In this document: positions 36,163-45,161 of the stretch, piece after piece | Numbering within the stretch: the stretch's first letter is position 1 | Layout of the letters: each line of letters begins with the position of its first letter | NCBI GenBank assembly: GCA_045110475.1 | Contig: JBGCGC010000012.1 | Span: forward strand, 62,001-126,000 | DNA length: 64,000 bases | Reading direction: 5' to 3' | From: Granulosicoccus sp045110475 | GTDB taxonomy: Bacteria; Pseudomonadota; Gammaproteobacteria; Granulosicoccales; Granulosicoccaceae | Made by a program: the position numbers and the translations under genes | Notes under the pieces: model-generated | Told to the model about the DNA's origin: nothing | Database searches by the model: none | What the model saw: only the letters and a program-made list of their open reading frames with translations

Positions 36163-38955
36163 TTAGGTGAGTTTTCCGTGACAGGCCTTGTACTTCTTGC
36201 CGGACCCACAGGGACACGGCTCGTTACGGCCCACTTTCGGCATATTGCGCCGCACGGGTTGAGCAGGCGCTGTGGCGGCAGCCTGTCTTACAGCAGCAAC
36301 ACGGGCAGCCTCGGCAGAGGCGACGGCCGCGGCCGCGTCATCTTCGGACGATTCATCTGCCAGGGCACTTGCCACGGCCTTGTGTTCATAGCTGACCTTG
36401 GGCGCTTTCTGTTGCGCTTGTGCCTCAGCCTGAGCCTTCGCCTCTTCAACCTGCTCGGCGCTGCGAACCTGCACCTTGCTTAACACCGTCACAACCTGGG
36501 TTTTGTACTCACCCAACATGGTTGTGAACAGCTCAAACGCTTCTTTCTTGTATTCCTGCTTGGGATTCTTCTGGGCATAGCCACGCAGGCCGACACTCTG
36601 ACGCAGATAATCCATGCCCGCCAGATGCTCCTTCCAGGCATCATCCAGCGCTTGAAGTGACACATAGCGCTCGAAATTTCTCAGGCCCTCGGCACCAGCC
36701 GTAGCCTCTTTTTCGTCGTAAGCCTGCTTCAACTCGTCAAGTACACGCGCCTGGATATCTTCTTCAGGCAGATTGGGGTCTTCTTCCAGCCAGGACTTGA
36801 TGTTGATTTCCTGATTGGCCATGCTGTGTAATTCTGCTTGCAGGGCGTCCAGATCCCAGGCTTCTTCGAGAGAACCGGGAGGAATGTACTGCGAAATAAC
36901 ATTCGGGATGATTTCCTCGCGCAGCTCATCAACCAGCTCGCGCATATCGTCAGTTTCCATAAGCATGTTGCGTTGCTCGTAGACAACCTTGCGCTGGTCG
37001 TTGGCCACATCATCGTATTCAAGCAAGTTCTTACGCATATCGAAGTTATGACCTTCCACCTTGCGCTGCGCATTCTCGATCGCCTTGGTCACCCAGGGAT
37101 GCTCGATAGCCTCGCCCTCTTCCATGCCGAGTTTCTGCATGAGCCCGCTGACTCGTTCGCTGGCAAAGATCCGCATAAGGCTATCCTCAAGCGACAGATA
37201 GAATCGTGTGGAACCCGGATCACCCTGACGGCCTGAACGACCACGTAGCTGGTTGTCGATACGACGGGATTCGTGTCGCTCGGTACCAATAATATGCAGA
37301 CCACCGGCCTTGAGAACTTCGTCGTGGCGCATTTGCCAGTTTGATTTAAGCTCTGACATGTTGGCTTCTTCAGCACCACCCGATGCGGTAAGCAATGCCG
37401 ACATTTCCGCCTCCAGACTTCCACCGAGAACGATGTCTGTACCACGACCCGCCATATTGGTGGCAATCGTTACCGCACCCGGCTGACCGGCGTTCTCGAT
37501 GATGTTGGCTTCACGCTCATGTTGTTTGGCATTCAGTACTTCATGCTTGATGCCTTTCTGTTTTAACAGACCTGCCAGATATTCTGAGGTCTCGATGGAG
37601 GTTGTACCTACCAACACTGGTTGCTTTCGTTCCGAGCAGTCCTGAATATCTTCAATGATGGCATCGTACTTTTCACGCTGAGTCAGAAACACCAGATCGG
37701 ATTTATCGTCACGCGCCATGGGCCTGTTGGTAGGAATAACCACCACCTCCAGACCATAGATAGACTGAAACTCGAAGGCTTCCGTATCAGCGGTACCAGT
37801 CATGCCAGCCAGCTTGTTATAAAGACGGAAGTAGTTCTGGAAGGTAATGGAGGCAAGCGTCTGGTTCTCGCGCTGAATCTGAACCCCTTCCTTGGCTTCG
37901 ATGGCCTGATGCAAACCTTCCGACCAACGGCGACCAGGCATGGTTCTACCGGTAAATTCATCAACAATAACAATCTGACCGTTGCTGACGATGTAGTCGA
38001 CGTCCTTCTGATACAAGGCAAGCGCGCGAAGCGCTGCGTTCAGATGATGAAGAACCGCAATATTAGATGAGTCATACAGGCTTCCCACGGTCGACAGAAC
38101 ACCGTGTTCTATCAGCACATCCTCCACGGTTTCCATGCCGGCTTCTGTCAGGTGAACCTGTTTGGCTTTCTCATCAACAGAGTAATCGCCCTCGCCGTCC
38201 TCTTCGAGCTGGCGAGTGAGCTTGGGAACAACAGCGTTGAGCTTTCCGTAGAGCTCGCTATCACCGTCTGCAGGTCCTGAAATGATAAGCGGTGTACGGG
38301 CTTCATCAATGAGGATGGAATCGACTTCATCGATGATGGCGTAGTTAAGACCACGCTGTACGCGCTGGTCGGGACTATGCGCCATGTTATCGCGCAGGTA
38401 GTCAAAACCGAATTCGTTGTTGGTGCCGTAGGTGATATCACAGGCATACGCTGCGCGGCGTTCATCATTGCCCAATCCGCCGACGATGACGCCAACGCTC
38501 ATGCCCAGAAAGTTATATAGCTTGGCCATCCACTGCGAATCACGTTGGGCCAGGTAATCGTTAACGGTGATGACGTGCACGCCGTTGCCGGTCAATGCAT
38601 TGAGGTAGACCGCTGTGGTTGCCACTAACGTCTTGCCCTCACCGGTTTTCATCTCGGCAATCTTGTTGTTGTTCAGTACCATGCCACCAATCATCTGCAC
38701 GTCAAAGTGGCGCATGTTGAGCGTACGCTTGCCGGCCTCCCTTGCGACAGCAAACGCCTCTGGCAGCAGATCGTCAAGCGTTGCCCCTTTGGCCAAACGC
38801 TCCTTGAATTCCGCTGTCTTGGCAGCCAGAGCTTCATCGGACAAGGCCTGAAGCGCAGGCTCGAAAGCATTGATCGCATCCACATCCTTGCTCATGCGCT
38901 TGACTGTGCGATCGTTACTGCTGCCGATGAACTTCTTGACCAGATTACCTAACAT
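36163..38955 (-). CDS. secA: Preprotein translocase ATPase SecA
   Basis: SecA powers protein export through SecYEG. The predicted 930-residue protein starts MLGNLVKKFIGSSNDRTVKRM. It has Walker A EMKTGEGKTLVATT, Walker B DEVDSILIDEARTPLIISG, helicase blocks VLVGTTSIETSE and GRGTDIVLGG, and QLRGRSGRQGDPG. The C-terminal SecB/zinc motif is CPCGSGKKYKACHG. The long alanine/glutamine-rich stretch before this tail is a flexible linker. An in-frame upstream start at 39003 would add a Gln-rich segment and is rejected because the family starts at MLGN. A weak promoter-like pair (GTGACA, TATAGT) lies at 39002-39028. Confidence 0.97.
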   Translation of the reverse strand: MLGNLVKKFIGSSNDRTVKRMSKDVDAINAFEPALQALSDEALAAKTAEFKERLAKGATLDDLLPEAFAVAREAGKRTLNMRHFDVQMIGGMVLNNNKIAEMKTGEGKTLVATTAVYLNALTGNGVHVITVNDYLAQRDSQWMAKLYNFLGMSVGVIVGGLGNDERRAAYACDITYGTNNEFGFDYLRDNMAHSPDQRVQRGLNYAIIDEVDSILIDEARTPLIISGPADGDSELYGKLNAVVPKLTRQLEEDGEGDYSVDEKAKQVHLTEAGMETVEDVLIEHGVLSTVGSLYDSSNIAVLHHLNAALRALALYQKDVDYIVSNGQIVIVDEFTGRTMPGRRWSEGLHQAIEAKEGVQIQRENQTLASITFQNYFRLYNKLAGMTGTADTEAFEFQSIYGLEVVVIPTNRPMARDDKSDLVFLTQREKYDAIIEDIQDCSERKQPVLVGTTSIETSEYLAGLLKQKGIKHEVLNAKQHEREANIIENAGQPGAVTIATNMAGRGTDIVLGGSLEAEMSALLTASGGAEEANMSELKSNWQMRHDEVLKAGGLHIIGTERHESRRIDNQLRGRSGRQGDPGSTRFYLSLEDSLMRIFASERVSGLMQKLGMEEGEAIEHPWVTKAIENAQRKVEGHNFDMRKNLLEYDDVANDQRKVVYEQRNMLMETDDMRELVDELREEIIPNVISQYIPPGSLEEAWDLDALQAELHSMANQEINIKSWLEEDPNLPEEDIQARVLDELKQAYDEKEATAGAEGLRNFERYVSLQALDDAWKEHLAGMDYLRQSVGLRGYAQKNPKQEYKKEAFELFTTMLGEYKTQVVTVLSKVQVRSAEQVEEAKAQAEAQAQQKAPKVSYEHKAVASALADESSEDDAAAAVASAEAARVAAVRQAAATAPAQPVRRNMPKVGRNEPCPCGSGKKYKACHGKLT

Positions 38956-39111
38956 GAATACCAACCTTGATGCAGCCTGTTGCTGCTGTTGCGACTTTGC
39001 CACTATACAGAGGCGTATATTATGTCACCGAATACGATGATGCGCGCCTGGCAGCGACGATTCACGTAAACCGCCCCGGCACAGACCTTCTCACTGTCTC
39101 ACCCTTTCGCG

Positions 39112-40065
39112 CTAGGATCCTGCACTGATAAACTCAAGCGGATCGACAGGCCGCCCCCCAGCTCTCACTTCGATGTGGACGTGAGTGCCGGTTGATTTCC
39201 CAGTCGAGCCCATGGTGGCAATAATCTGCCCCTTGTTTACGCGGCTTCCCACAGCCACAAGGTTGGCTTCATTGTGCGCATAACGGGTACTGAACCCGTC
39301 AGGATGTTCGAGTTCGATCAAATTGCCATAACCGCCATTTTTTCCGGAATACGTCACAACACCATCAGCTAACGCAAATACTTTACTGCCATTCTTACCG
39401 CCAAAATCCACGCCACTATGAAAACTTCTTCTTCCAGAACGCGGATCAATCCTGTAGCCAAAGCGGGAGGTGATCTGAGCCCTCACAACCGGTGAACCGG
39501 AAAGCGTGAAACTACGCGCCTGCTGGCGCTGCCTTTTAATACTGAGCATCATCTCAGCCTGAGTAGTCATATGGTCCACAGCGTGTTTTGCAAGCACAAA
39601 GCGCTGCCGAGCGACCTGCTGGTCACCCTGCAACGGCGATAGAGACGCCAGATAGCGCTCATCAGCCAGTTGCAACTCAAGCGCAAATTCACCGCCCTCA
39701 AGATCGGCTGCGTCGACAATACGCTTGAACAACAAACGCAAACGCAGTAATTCAGCCTGCAACTGACCCCATTGTTGCGCCTCGACTGGAACCTGATCAT
39801 CAGCAGCGTACGTTGAAGGCAACGCTGCACCCACTTGGGGTGGTTGCTGAGGGGCGTCGATTATGGGCGCTGATTGAGAAAGCAGATAGCCTAACGCCCC
39901 GCTTAACGCGGCGAGACAAAGAGCCAGCATGGTAGTCTTGAGAGCGCCTCTATGGCGCATTCGCCAGACGGCGAATCTGGCGAGCCTTAAACGCATGCCT
40001 ACTGGCAAGCGCAGCAACGCCTGAGGCGGAACCCTTGATAAGGATTGAGACGATGAAGCAATCAT
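39112..40065 (-). CDS. M23-family (LytM domain) metallopeptidase
   Basis: This is a predicted cell-wall endopeptidase or amidase activator anchored by one membrane helix (MLALCLAALSGALGYLL, about residues 47-63). A periplasmic helical region follows, then the LytM domain with RFGYRIDPRSGRRSFHSGVDFGG and GSTGKSTGTHVHIEVR. Both zinc motifs look intact, so it may be active rather than an EnvC-type pseudoenzyme. The lpxC-M23-secA order is shared with Pseudomonas-like genomes. The 40065 ATG overlaps the ATG of the divergent dciA-like gene in the sequence CATG; a start at 39996 is the alternative. Confidence 0.85.
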   Translation of the reverse strand: MIASSSQSLSRVPPQALLRLPVGMRLRLARFAVWRMRHRGALKTTMLALCLAALSGALGYLLSQSAPIIDAPQQPPQVGAALPSTYAADDQVPVEAQQWGQLQAELLRLRLLFKRIVDAADLEGGEFALELQLADERYLASLSPLQGDQQVARQRFVLAKHAVDHMTTQAEMMLSIKRQRQQARSFTLSGSPVVRAQITSRFGYRIDPRSGRRSFHSGVDFGGKNGSKVFALADGVVTYSGKNGGYGNLIELEHPDGFSTRYAHNEANLVAVGSRVNKGQIIATMGSTGKSTGTHVHIEVRAGGRPVDPLEFISAGS

Positions 40066-40498
40066 GAAGTCGTTTGAAACCCTGGTCGGCAAGACAACCA
40101 GAGCGGCCATTGCCGACGATCGTCACATCAAACAGGTGATTTCAAAGATTGTGCCAGTGAGAACCATGCCGCATATTGAATTTTGTCGCGTTGAGGGCGG
40201 CCGAGTGCGGATAACGGTCGATAGTGCCGTCTGGATCTCGCGAATCCGGTTTATGGAGCGGCGTATTATTGACGCACTGCGCGAAAACAGGTTCGATTCG
40301 CACACAATAAGCTTTCACGTCTCGCCAGAAATGAAACCGGTCGTTCGCAAAACCGAGAGAGCGGCGCAAAAAGCCAATGGAAGCGCCGCCGCAGTCGAGG
40401 CAGCCTTGTCCGCTGTTACAGAAAGCGACCCCGGGAATGACAGGCTCAGACAGGAACTATTGAAACTGGCGCGTACACTACGCGCCGACAAGGATTGA
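40064..40498 (+). CDS. DUF721/DciA-like protein
   Basis: The 144-residue protein belongs to the DUF721 family, whose member DciA loads replicative helicase in bacteria without DnaC. Conserved features are the N-terminal helix region and the central beta-rich segment GRVRITVDSAVWISRIRFMERRIIDALR. The C-terminal part is Ala-rich and charged. It is the only plus-strand gene inside the long minus-strand cluster and converges with lpxC 38 bases away. An ATG at 40053 with a good AAGGA opens a 4-codon frame ending on its start codon, so its initiation may be coupled. A DciA function is inferred from family. Confidence 0.75.
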   Translation: MKSFETLVGKTTRAAIADDRHIKQVISKIVPVRTMPHIEFCRVEGGRVRITVDSAVWISRIRFMERRIIDALRENRFDSHTISFHVSPEMKPVVRKTERAAQKANGSAAAVEAALSAVTESDPGNDRLRQELLKLARTLRADKD

Positions 40499-40535
40499 CC
40501 GTTAACGGGCAGCTGAAACACACTGCAACATTAAA

Positions 40536-41474
40536 TCAGCCGACCGCCTGAACCGGCTGGGCGAGTGGCTGATCGTAGGACACGGGCGATGCCGCAACAT
40601 TATCGTTGTCGAAGACCACTTTCTCCCAACACTGCTGCTGCCTGAACATTTCCCGCACCAGCAGGTTATTGAGTTCATGACCTGACTTGTAGCCACTGAA
40701 AGCCCCGATCATGCTGTGTCCCATCAGGTAGATATCACCGATACCGTCGAGAATCTTGTGGCGAACAAATTCGTTTTTGTAGCGCAGGCCTTCAGTGTTG
40801 AGGATGCGGTAATCGTCAATGACTATCGCGTTTTCTACACTGCCCCCGAGCGCGAGATCTTTCTTGCGCAACTCTTCGATATCACGCATGAAACCAAAGG
40901 TTCGTGCGCGGCTGATGTCCTTGACAAATGAGGTGGTGGTGGAGAAATCCACACATAGTCGCTGCGAGTCCTTCTTGAATACGGGATGATTGAAATCAAT
41001 AGTGAAATCGACCTTGAAACCGTTGTACGGTTCGAATCTGGCCCACTTGTCATCAACTCGCACTTCGACAGGTCTGGTGATTCGGATGAACTGCTTTGCA
41101 GCCGCTTGCTCTTGAATCCCAGCAGTCTGGATAAGATAGACAAACGGGGCGGCACTGCCATCCATGATGGGTATCTCGGAGGCACTGACATCGACCAGAC
41201 AGTTATCTATACCAAGACCCGCAAAGGCTGCCATCAGATGTTCGATAGTGGATACATGAACATCGTCGTCGTTGTAAAGGCGTGTTGCGAGTTGCGTGTT
41301 GCGCACACCCAATGCACTGCTGGGGATTTCTGCAACGGGCGAGACATCGGTTCGACGAAACACAATACCCGTATCAATCGGAGCCGGGCTGAGTGTCAGG
41401 AACACTTTCTTGCCCGTGTGCAAGCCTATGCCAGTTGCACGAATTGAATCTTTTAACGTTCGTTGTCGAATCAC
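40536..41474 (-). CDS. lpxC: UDP-3-O-acyl-N-acetylglucosamine deacetylase LpxC
   Basis: LpxC is the committed zinc enzyme of lipid A synthesis. The 312-residue protein begins IRQRTLKDSIRATGIGLHTGKK, as in E. coli. It carries STIEHLMAAFAGLGIDN with zinc ligand His, FVRHKILDGIGDIYLMGH with the second zinc His and Asp, and GYKSGHELNNLL with the catalytic His. The start is a GTG at 41474, chosen because it aligns with family N-termini; a longer TTG/ATG reading would add nine residues. It follows ftsZ as in other gammaproteobacteria, with a hairpin between them. Confidence 0.95.
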   Translation of the reverse strand: MIRQRTLKDSIRATGIGLHTGKKVFLTLSPAPIDTGIVFRRTDVSPVAEIPSSALGVRNTQLATRLYNDDDVHVSTIEHLMAAFAGLGIDNCLVDVSASEIPIMDGSAAPFVYLIQTAGIQEQAAAKQFIRITRPVEVRVDDKWARFEPYNGFKVDFTIDFNHPVFKKDSQRLCVDFSTTTSFVKDISRARTFGFMRDIEELRKKDLALGGSVENAIVIDDYRILNTEGLRYKNEFVRHKILDGIGDIYLMGHSMIGAFSGYKSGHELNNLLVREMFRQQQCWEKVVFDNDNVAASPVSYDQPLAQPVQAVG

Positions 41475-41673
41475 AGTAATTTCCCGCCGTACCCGTAGCA
41501 AAACCTGCCTTACGTATATATAGCAGCTTTGCCCGGTTTTACAGCTTCCCGGTATTTTGCCCGGCCAGAAAGTTGGATCTGGCTACATGACAAAGCATCG
41601 GGGTGGCCCATTTTGACACCTGCTTCGCCGGACAGCAGGATAGCGTCCAACAAACAGGCAACATAAAGTAACT

Positions 41674-41700
41674 GTCGGACGCCTTTTTGGGGCGTCCGAC
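41674..41700. terminator. Strong hairpin between ftsZ and lpxC
   Basis: GTCGGACGCC and GGCGTCCGAC form a perfect 10-bp GC-rich stem around a 7-base loop, 69 bases after the ftsZ stop. Neither strand has a good T-run, so it may attenuate or protect the mRNA rather than terminate fully. Confidence 0.5.
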
Positions 41701-41768
41701 GTTAACCACGCAATTTTACTGTATTTTTCCGTACTACGCTCGAGCTTGCCCGATAGTCACAGTCTTTT

Positions 41769-42995
41769 TCAGTCTGCCTGACGGCGTAAAAATGCTGGAA
41801 TATCAAGGTATTCCACGTCATGACCCGCATTCGCAGGACCTGTTCCCTGCGCTGCACCATGTGCAGTCTTCCGAACGACTGTGGGCTTCTCGTAATTATC
41901 ATAAGGGGACGGTGTGTTACCTCTTACCTGACGCCCCTGGCTCTGACCTACGTTTCCGCCGTTTCCACCACCCGTGGTATACGTCGGTGCACCATTAACA
42001 ACCGAGCGCTGAACAGAGCGTAACTGCTGAGATTGCTGTTGCTGACCCAAACCGGTTGCAACGACAGTCACACGCAACTCACCTTCAAGTGACTCGTCAA
42101 TCGCAGTACCAACCACGACAGTGGCATCGTCTGCGGCGAAGGAGCGAACCACATTGCCCACTTCTTCGAACTCACCAATAGCCATATCAAGACCGGCAGT
42201 AATGTTCACGAGAATTCCGCGTGCACCCGCCAGATCGATATCTTCCAGAAGTGGGCTGGAGATTGCCATCTCGGCAGCTTCGGTTGCTCGCTCATCACCC
42301 CGGCCAACTCCGGAACCCATCATTGCCAGACCCATTTCGCTCATAACGGTGCGTACGTCTGCAAAGTCAACATTGATAAGACCGGGGTTGGTGATTAACT
42401 CGGCAATACCCTGAACCGCACCGCGCAGAACGTCATTGGCAGCCTTGAAGGCATCAAGCAGACTGATGTTCTTGCCAAGTACTGACAAAAGCTTCTCATT
42501 GGGAATCGTGATCAGAGAATCTACCTGACCTCGCAGTTCCTCGATACCCGCCTCTGCAGTACGCATACGCTTGTTGCCTTCAAACGGGAAAGGCTTGGTC
42601 ACAACGGCAACCGTCAACACACCCATTTCTCGAGCAATCTGTGCAACTACCGGTATAGCACCCGTGCCCGTTCCTCCACCCATACCGGCAGTGATGAACA
42701 GCATGTCGGTACCTTCGATGAGATCCTGGATACGATCACGATCTTCCATCGCAGCCTGACGTCCGATCTCAGGGTTGGCGCCAGCTCCCAGGCCCTTGGT
42801 AATGCTCTGACCGATGTGCAGAACGGTCTGCGCGTTCATGCCCTTGAGTGCCTGCGCATCTGTGTTGGCACAAATGAAATCAACACCTTCGATGCCAGAG
42901 GCAACCATGTGTTGTACCGCATTACTACCACCACCACCGACACCTACCAATTTAATGACGGGCGAATCGTTTATTGAGTCAACAAGTTCAAACAT
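41769..42995 (-). CDS. ftsZ: Cell division GTPase FtsZ
   Basis: FtsZ is the tubulin-like protein that forms the division ring. The 408-residue product starts MFELVDSINDSPVIKLVGVGGGGSNAV behind GGAGA. The GTP-binding signature is AGMGGGTGTGAIP; the T7 loop is in the segment GLINVDFADVRTVM. After a variable Gln/Gly/Asn-rich linker (about 315-390) the C-terminal peptide EYLDIPAFLRRQAD would bind FtsA. An in-frame upstream start adds 41 non-conserved residues and is rejected. The 101-base gap after ftsA could hold an internal promoter. Confidence 0.98.
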   Translation of the reverse strand: MFELVDSINDSPVIKLVGVGGGGSNAVQHMVASGIEGVDFICANTDAQALKGMNAQTVLHIGQSITKGLGAGANPEIGRQAAMEDRDRIQDLIEGTDMLFITAGMGGGTGTGAIPVVAQIAREMGVLTVAVVTKPFPFEGNKRMRTAEAGIEELRGQVDSLITIPNEKLLSVLGKNISLLDAFKAANDVLRGAVQGIAELITNPGLINVDFADVRTVMSEMGLAMMGSGVGRGDERATEAAEMAISSPLLEDIDLAGARGILVNITAGLDMAIGEFEEVGNVVRSFAADDATVVVGTAIDESLEGELRVTVVATGLGQQQQSQQLRSVQRSVVNGAPTYTTGGGNGGNVGQSQGRQVRGNTPSPYDNYEKPTVVRKTAHGAAQGTGPANAGHDVEYLDIPAFLRRQAD

Positions 42996-43096
42996 TGAAA
43001 GTTCTCCTGATCTGATTAATTTGAGTGTTACGTTCTCTTGCGGACCAGTCTTCTGAGAACCGTTGCCGCATGTAGGCCTTGCATGTAAAAAACTAC

Positions 43097-44353
43097 TTAG
43101 AAATTTCTCTGAAACCACTCTGTCATCCGTTTGAACAAGCCCTTTTCAGAGCGTGTATCAACGGGTTCCTGACTGGGATTCTGCCGACGCTGCTGCCCAT
43201 AGAGCAGCAATCCGACACCTGTTGCATGAATCGGATTGCGAGCGACCTCGGACAAACCGTTTACATGCTGCGGGACTCCTAGCCTGACTGGCATATGAAA
43301 TATCTCCTCGGCCAGCTCTACCACGCCTTCCATCTTTGACGTACCTCCAGTCAATACAACTCCGGCAGCACAGGCGTCTTCAAAACCACTGCGTCTGAGT
43401 TCACCCTGAACCAGTCCCAGCAGCTCCTCATACCGCGGCTCTACCACTTCCGCGAGAGTCTGTCTTGCCAGGCGTCGAGCGTTTCTATCGCCCACACCTG
43501 GCACTTCGATCATGTCGTCCGGGCTTGCTAACTGGCGCAGCGCACAGGCGTACTTGACCTTGATTTCTTCAGCAAATTGAGTCGGCGTTCTGAACGCCAC
43601 CGCAATGTCATTGGTGACCTGATCGCCGGCTATCGGAATGACTGCCGTATGACGTATGGCACCCTCAGTGAATATCGCGATATCAGTGGTACCTCCACCC
43701 ATATCCACCAGTAGCACACCCAGATCCTTTTCATCATCAGTAAGCACTGAGTGACTTGATGCCAGCTGTTCGAGGATGATGTCCTCAACCTCCAGGTTGC
43801 ATCGCTGAATACACTTGGCAATGTTCTGGGATGCGCTGATTGATCCAGAGACAAGATGCACTTTGGCTTCAAGGCGAACTCCGGACATACCCACAGGTTG
43901 ATGAATACCATCCTGATTATCGATAATAAATTCCTGTGGCAACACATGGATGATTCTTTGATCAGCAGGTATTGCTACCGCCTTGGCAGCATCTACGACG
44001 CGGTCAACATCATCCTGCTCTACCTCCGTGTTCTTGATCGCTACAATGCCATGCGAGTTCAGGCTCTTGATATGCGAGCCTGCGATGCCGGCAAAGACAG
44101 AACGAATCTGCACATCCGCCATCTGCTCGGCTTCCTCTACCGCTTTTCCTATCGCATGAACTGTGCTGTCGATGTTAATGACAACACCTTTCTTCAAACC
44201 CTGTGAAGGGTGGGTACCCATACCAATGAGCTCAACGTTGCCATCGTCATCAATCTCGGCTACCAAAGCCACGATTTTCGAGGTGCCAATATCAAGACCG
44301 ACGACCATTTGTTTGTCTGTTGCCATCTGATTGTCCGTAGATCTAGTTTTCAT
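43097..44353 (-). CDS. ftsA: Cell division actin-like protein FtsA
   Basis: FtsA tethers FtsZ to the membrane. The 418-residue actin-fold ATPase has MVVGLDIGTSKIVALV at the N-terminus, LLVDMGGGTTDIAIF (phosphate 2) and GVVLTGGTSKMEGVVE (adenosine) motifs. A C-terminal amphipathic helix, LFKRMTEWFQRNF, serves as membrane anchor. The 44353 ATG overlaps the ftsQ stop by 11 bases; a second ATG at 44326 would give a shorter N-terminus (MATDKQ) without overlap. Neither has a strong ribosome site. Confidence 0.96.
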   Translation of the reverse strand: MKTRSTDNQMATDKQMVVGLDIGTSKIVALVAEIDDDGNVELIGMGTHPSQGLKKGVVINIDSTVHAIGKAVEEAEQMADVQIRSVFAGIAGSHIKSLNSHGIVAIKNTEVEQDDVDRVVDAAKAVAIPADQRIIHVLPQEFIIDNQDGIHQPVGMSGVRLEAKVHLVSGSISASQNIAKCIQRCNLEVEDIILEQLASSHSVLTDDEKDLGVLLVDMGGGTTDIAIFTEGAIRHTAVIPIAGDQVTNDIAVAFRTPTQFAEEIKVKYACALRQLASPDDMIEVPGVGDRNARRLARQTLAEVVEPRYEELLGLVQGELRRSGFEDACAAGVVLTGGTSKMEGVVELAEEIFHMPVRLGVPQHVNGLSEVARNPIHATGVGLLLYGQQRRQNPSQEPVDTRSEKGLFKRMTEWFQRNF

Positions 44354-45161
44354 CAGGGTTAGTCACACCGAGCGTGTTCGCGCCGAGCGCAAATCCATTG
44401 CTATACCGCATATCAAAACTCAAAGGCGCATCCGTTGCCTTCTCCGCAATTCTTTCGTAGACATCCAGAAAACGACTCATGCGCAATTCGCGCTCATCCA
44501 GGCCTAATCTGACCACCACACCATTAGACAGAGTCAATGTCTGTGAAAGCCGGTCATCTTCGTCGAGCAGTTCAAGGCTCAGATCAAACCGCGATAGCTG
44601 CTGGTCATACACACGATAGGCATCGAGAAGTGCAACATGGCGACCCTGCGCTCCCAGTACCTGTGGCAATGGACGAAACACCTCACTCCATCTGTCAAAC
44701 GCGGTGCCATTACGATCCAGCTGATGTGGCTTGAACAACACCAGTCGCTTACTGATCAGGTGGTCATCGTTCCAGCGAGCGGCCGGTTCGTGCTCTTCAA
44801 CTTCAATGGCAATACGAGATGGCCACACGCGACTGACCCGAGCGCTGGCAATCCACTGTCTTGACTCCAGACTCTGACGAAGTCTGTCAATATCCAGACC
44901 ATAGAAACCTTGAGCTGTATGCTGGTTGATGTTCGCCATCAAGGCATCACGGTCGGCATAGTCCATCGTGCCCAGTACATCCACATGGGTAACCGGGAAA
45001 CGCACCGGATCCTGTGCGAGCTGCGAGGCGACAACTGGCAGTCCCATCAAAAAGGCAAGCCCTAACAAGGCGACCACCCATCGGGTTGTCGCTGACAGCC
45101 GCAACGCCGCCAAAGGCAGAACCTGTTGTCCACCGATCAGAGGCGAATTAATCGCATTCAT
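44343..45161 (-). CDS. ftsQ: Cell division protein FtsQ
   Basis: FtsQ is a bitopic divisome protein linking FtsB/FtsL to the cytoplasmic components. The 272-residue product has a short cytoplasmic tail, one membrane helix (VVALLGLAFLMGLPVVAS, about 30-47), then the POTRA domain (FPVTHVDVLGTMDYADRDALMANI) and the beta domain. WIASARVSRVWPSRIAIEVEEHEPAARW is the typical signature. The start at 45161 overlaps the ddl stop by 4 bases (ATGA) and avoids a Arg-rich upstream extension. Confidence 0.92.
   Translation of the reverse strand: MNAINSPLIGGQQVLPLAALRLSATTRWVVALLGLAFLMGLPVVASQLAQDPVRFPVTHVDVLGTMDYADRDALMANINQHTAQGFYGLDIDRLRQSLESRQWIASARVSRVWPSRIAIEVEEHEPAARWNDDHLISKRLVLFKPHQLDRNGTAFDRWSEVFRPLPQVLGAQGRHVALLDAYRVYDQQLSRFDLSLELLDEDDRLSQTLTLSNGVVVRLGLDERELRMSRFLDVYERIAEKATDAPLSFDMRYSNGFALGANTLGVTNPDEN

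Noticed and set aside
38956..39003. Gln-rich N-terminal extension of SecA (MAKSQQQQQAA)
   Set aside because: It is in frame, but SecA proteins start at MLGN and the stretch contains the leader; kept as untranslated.
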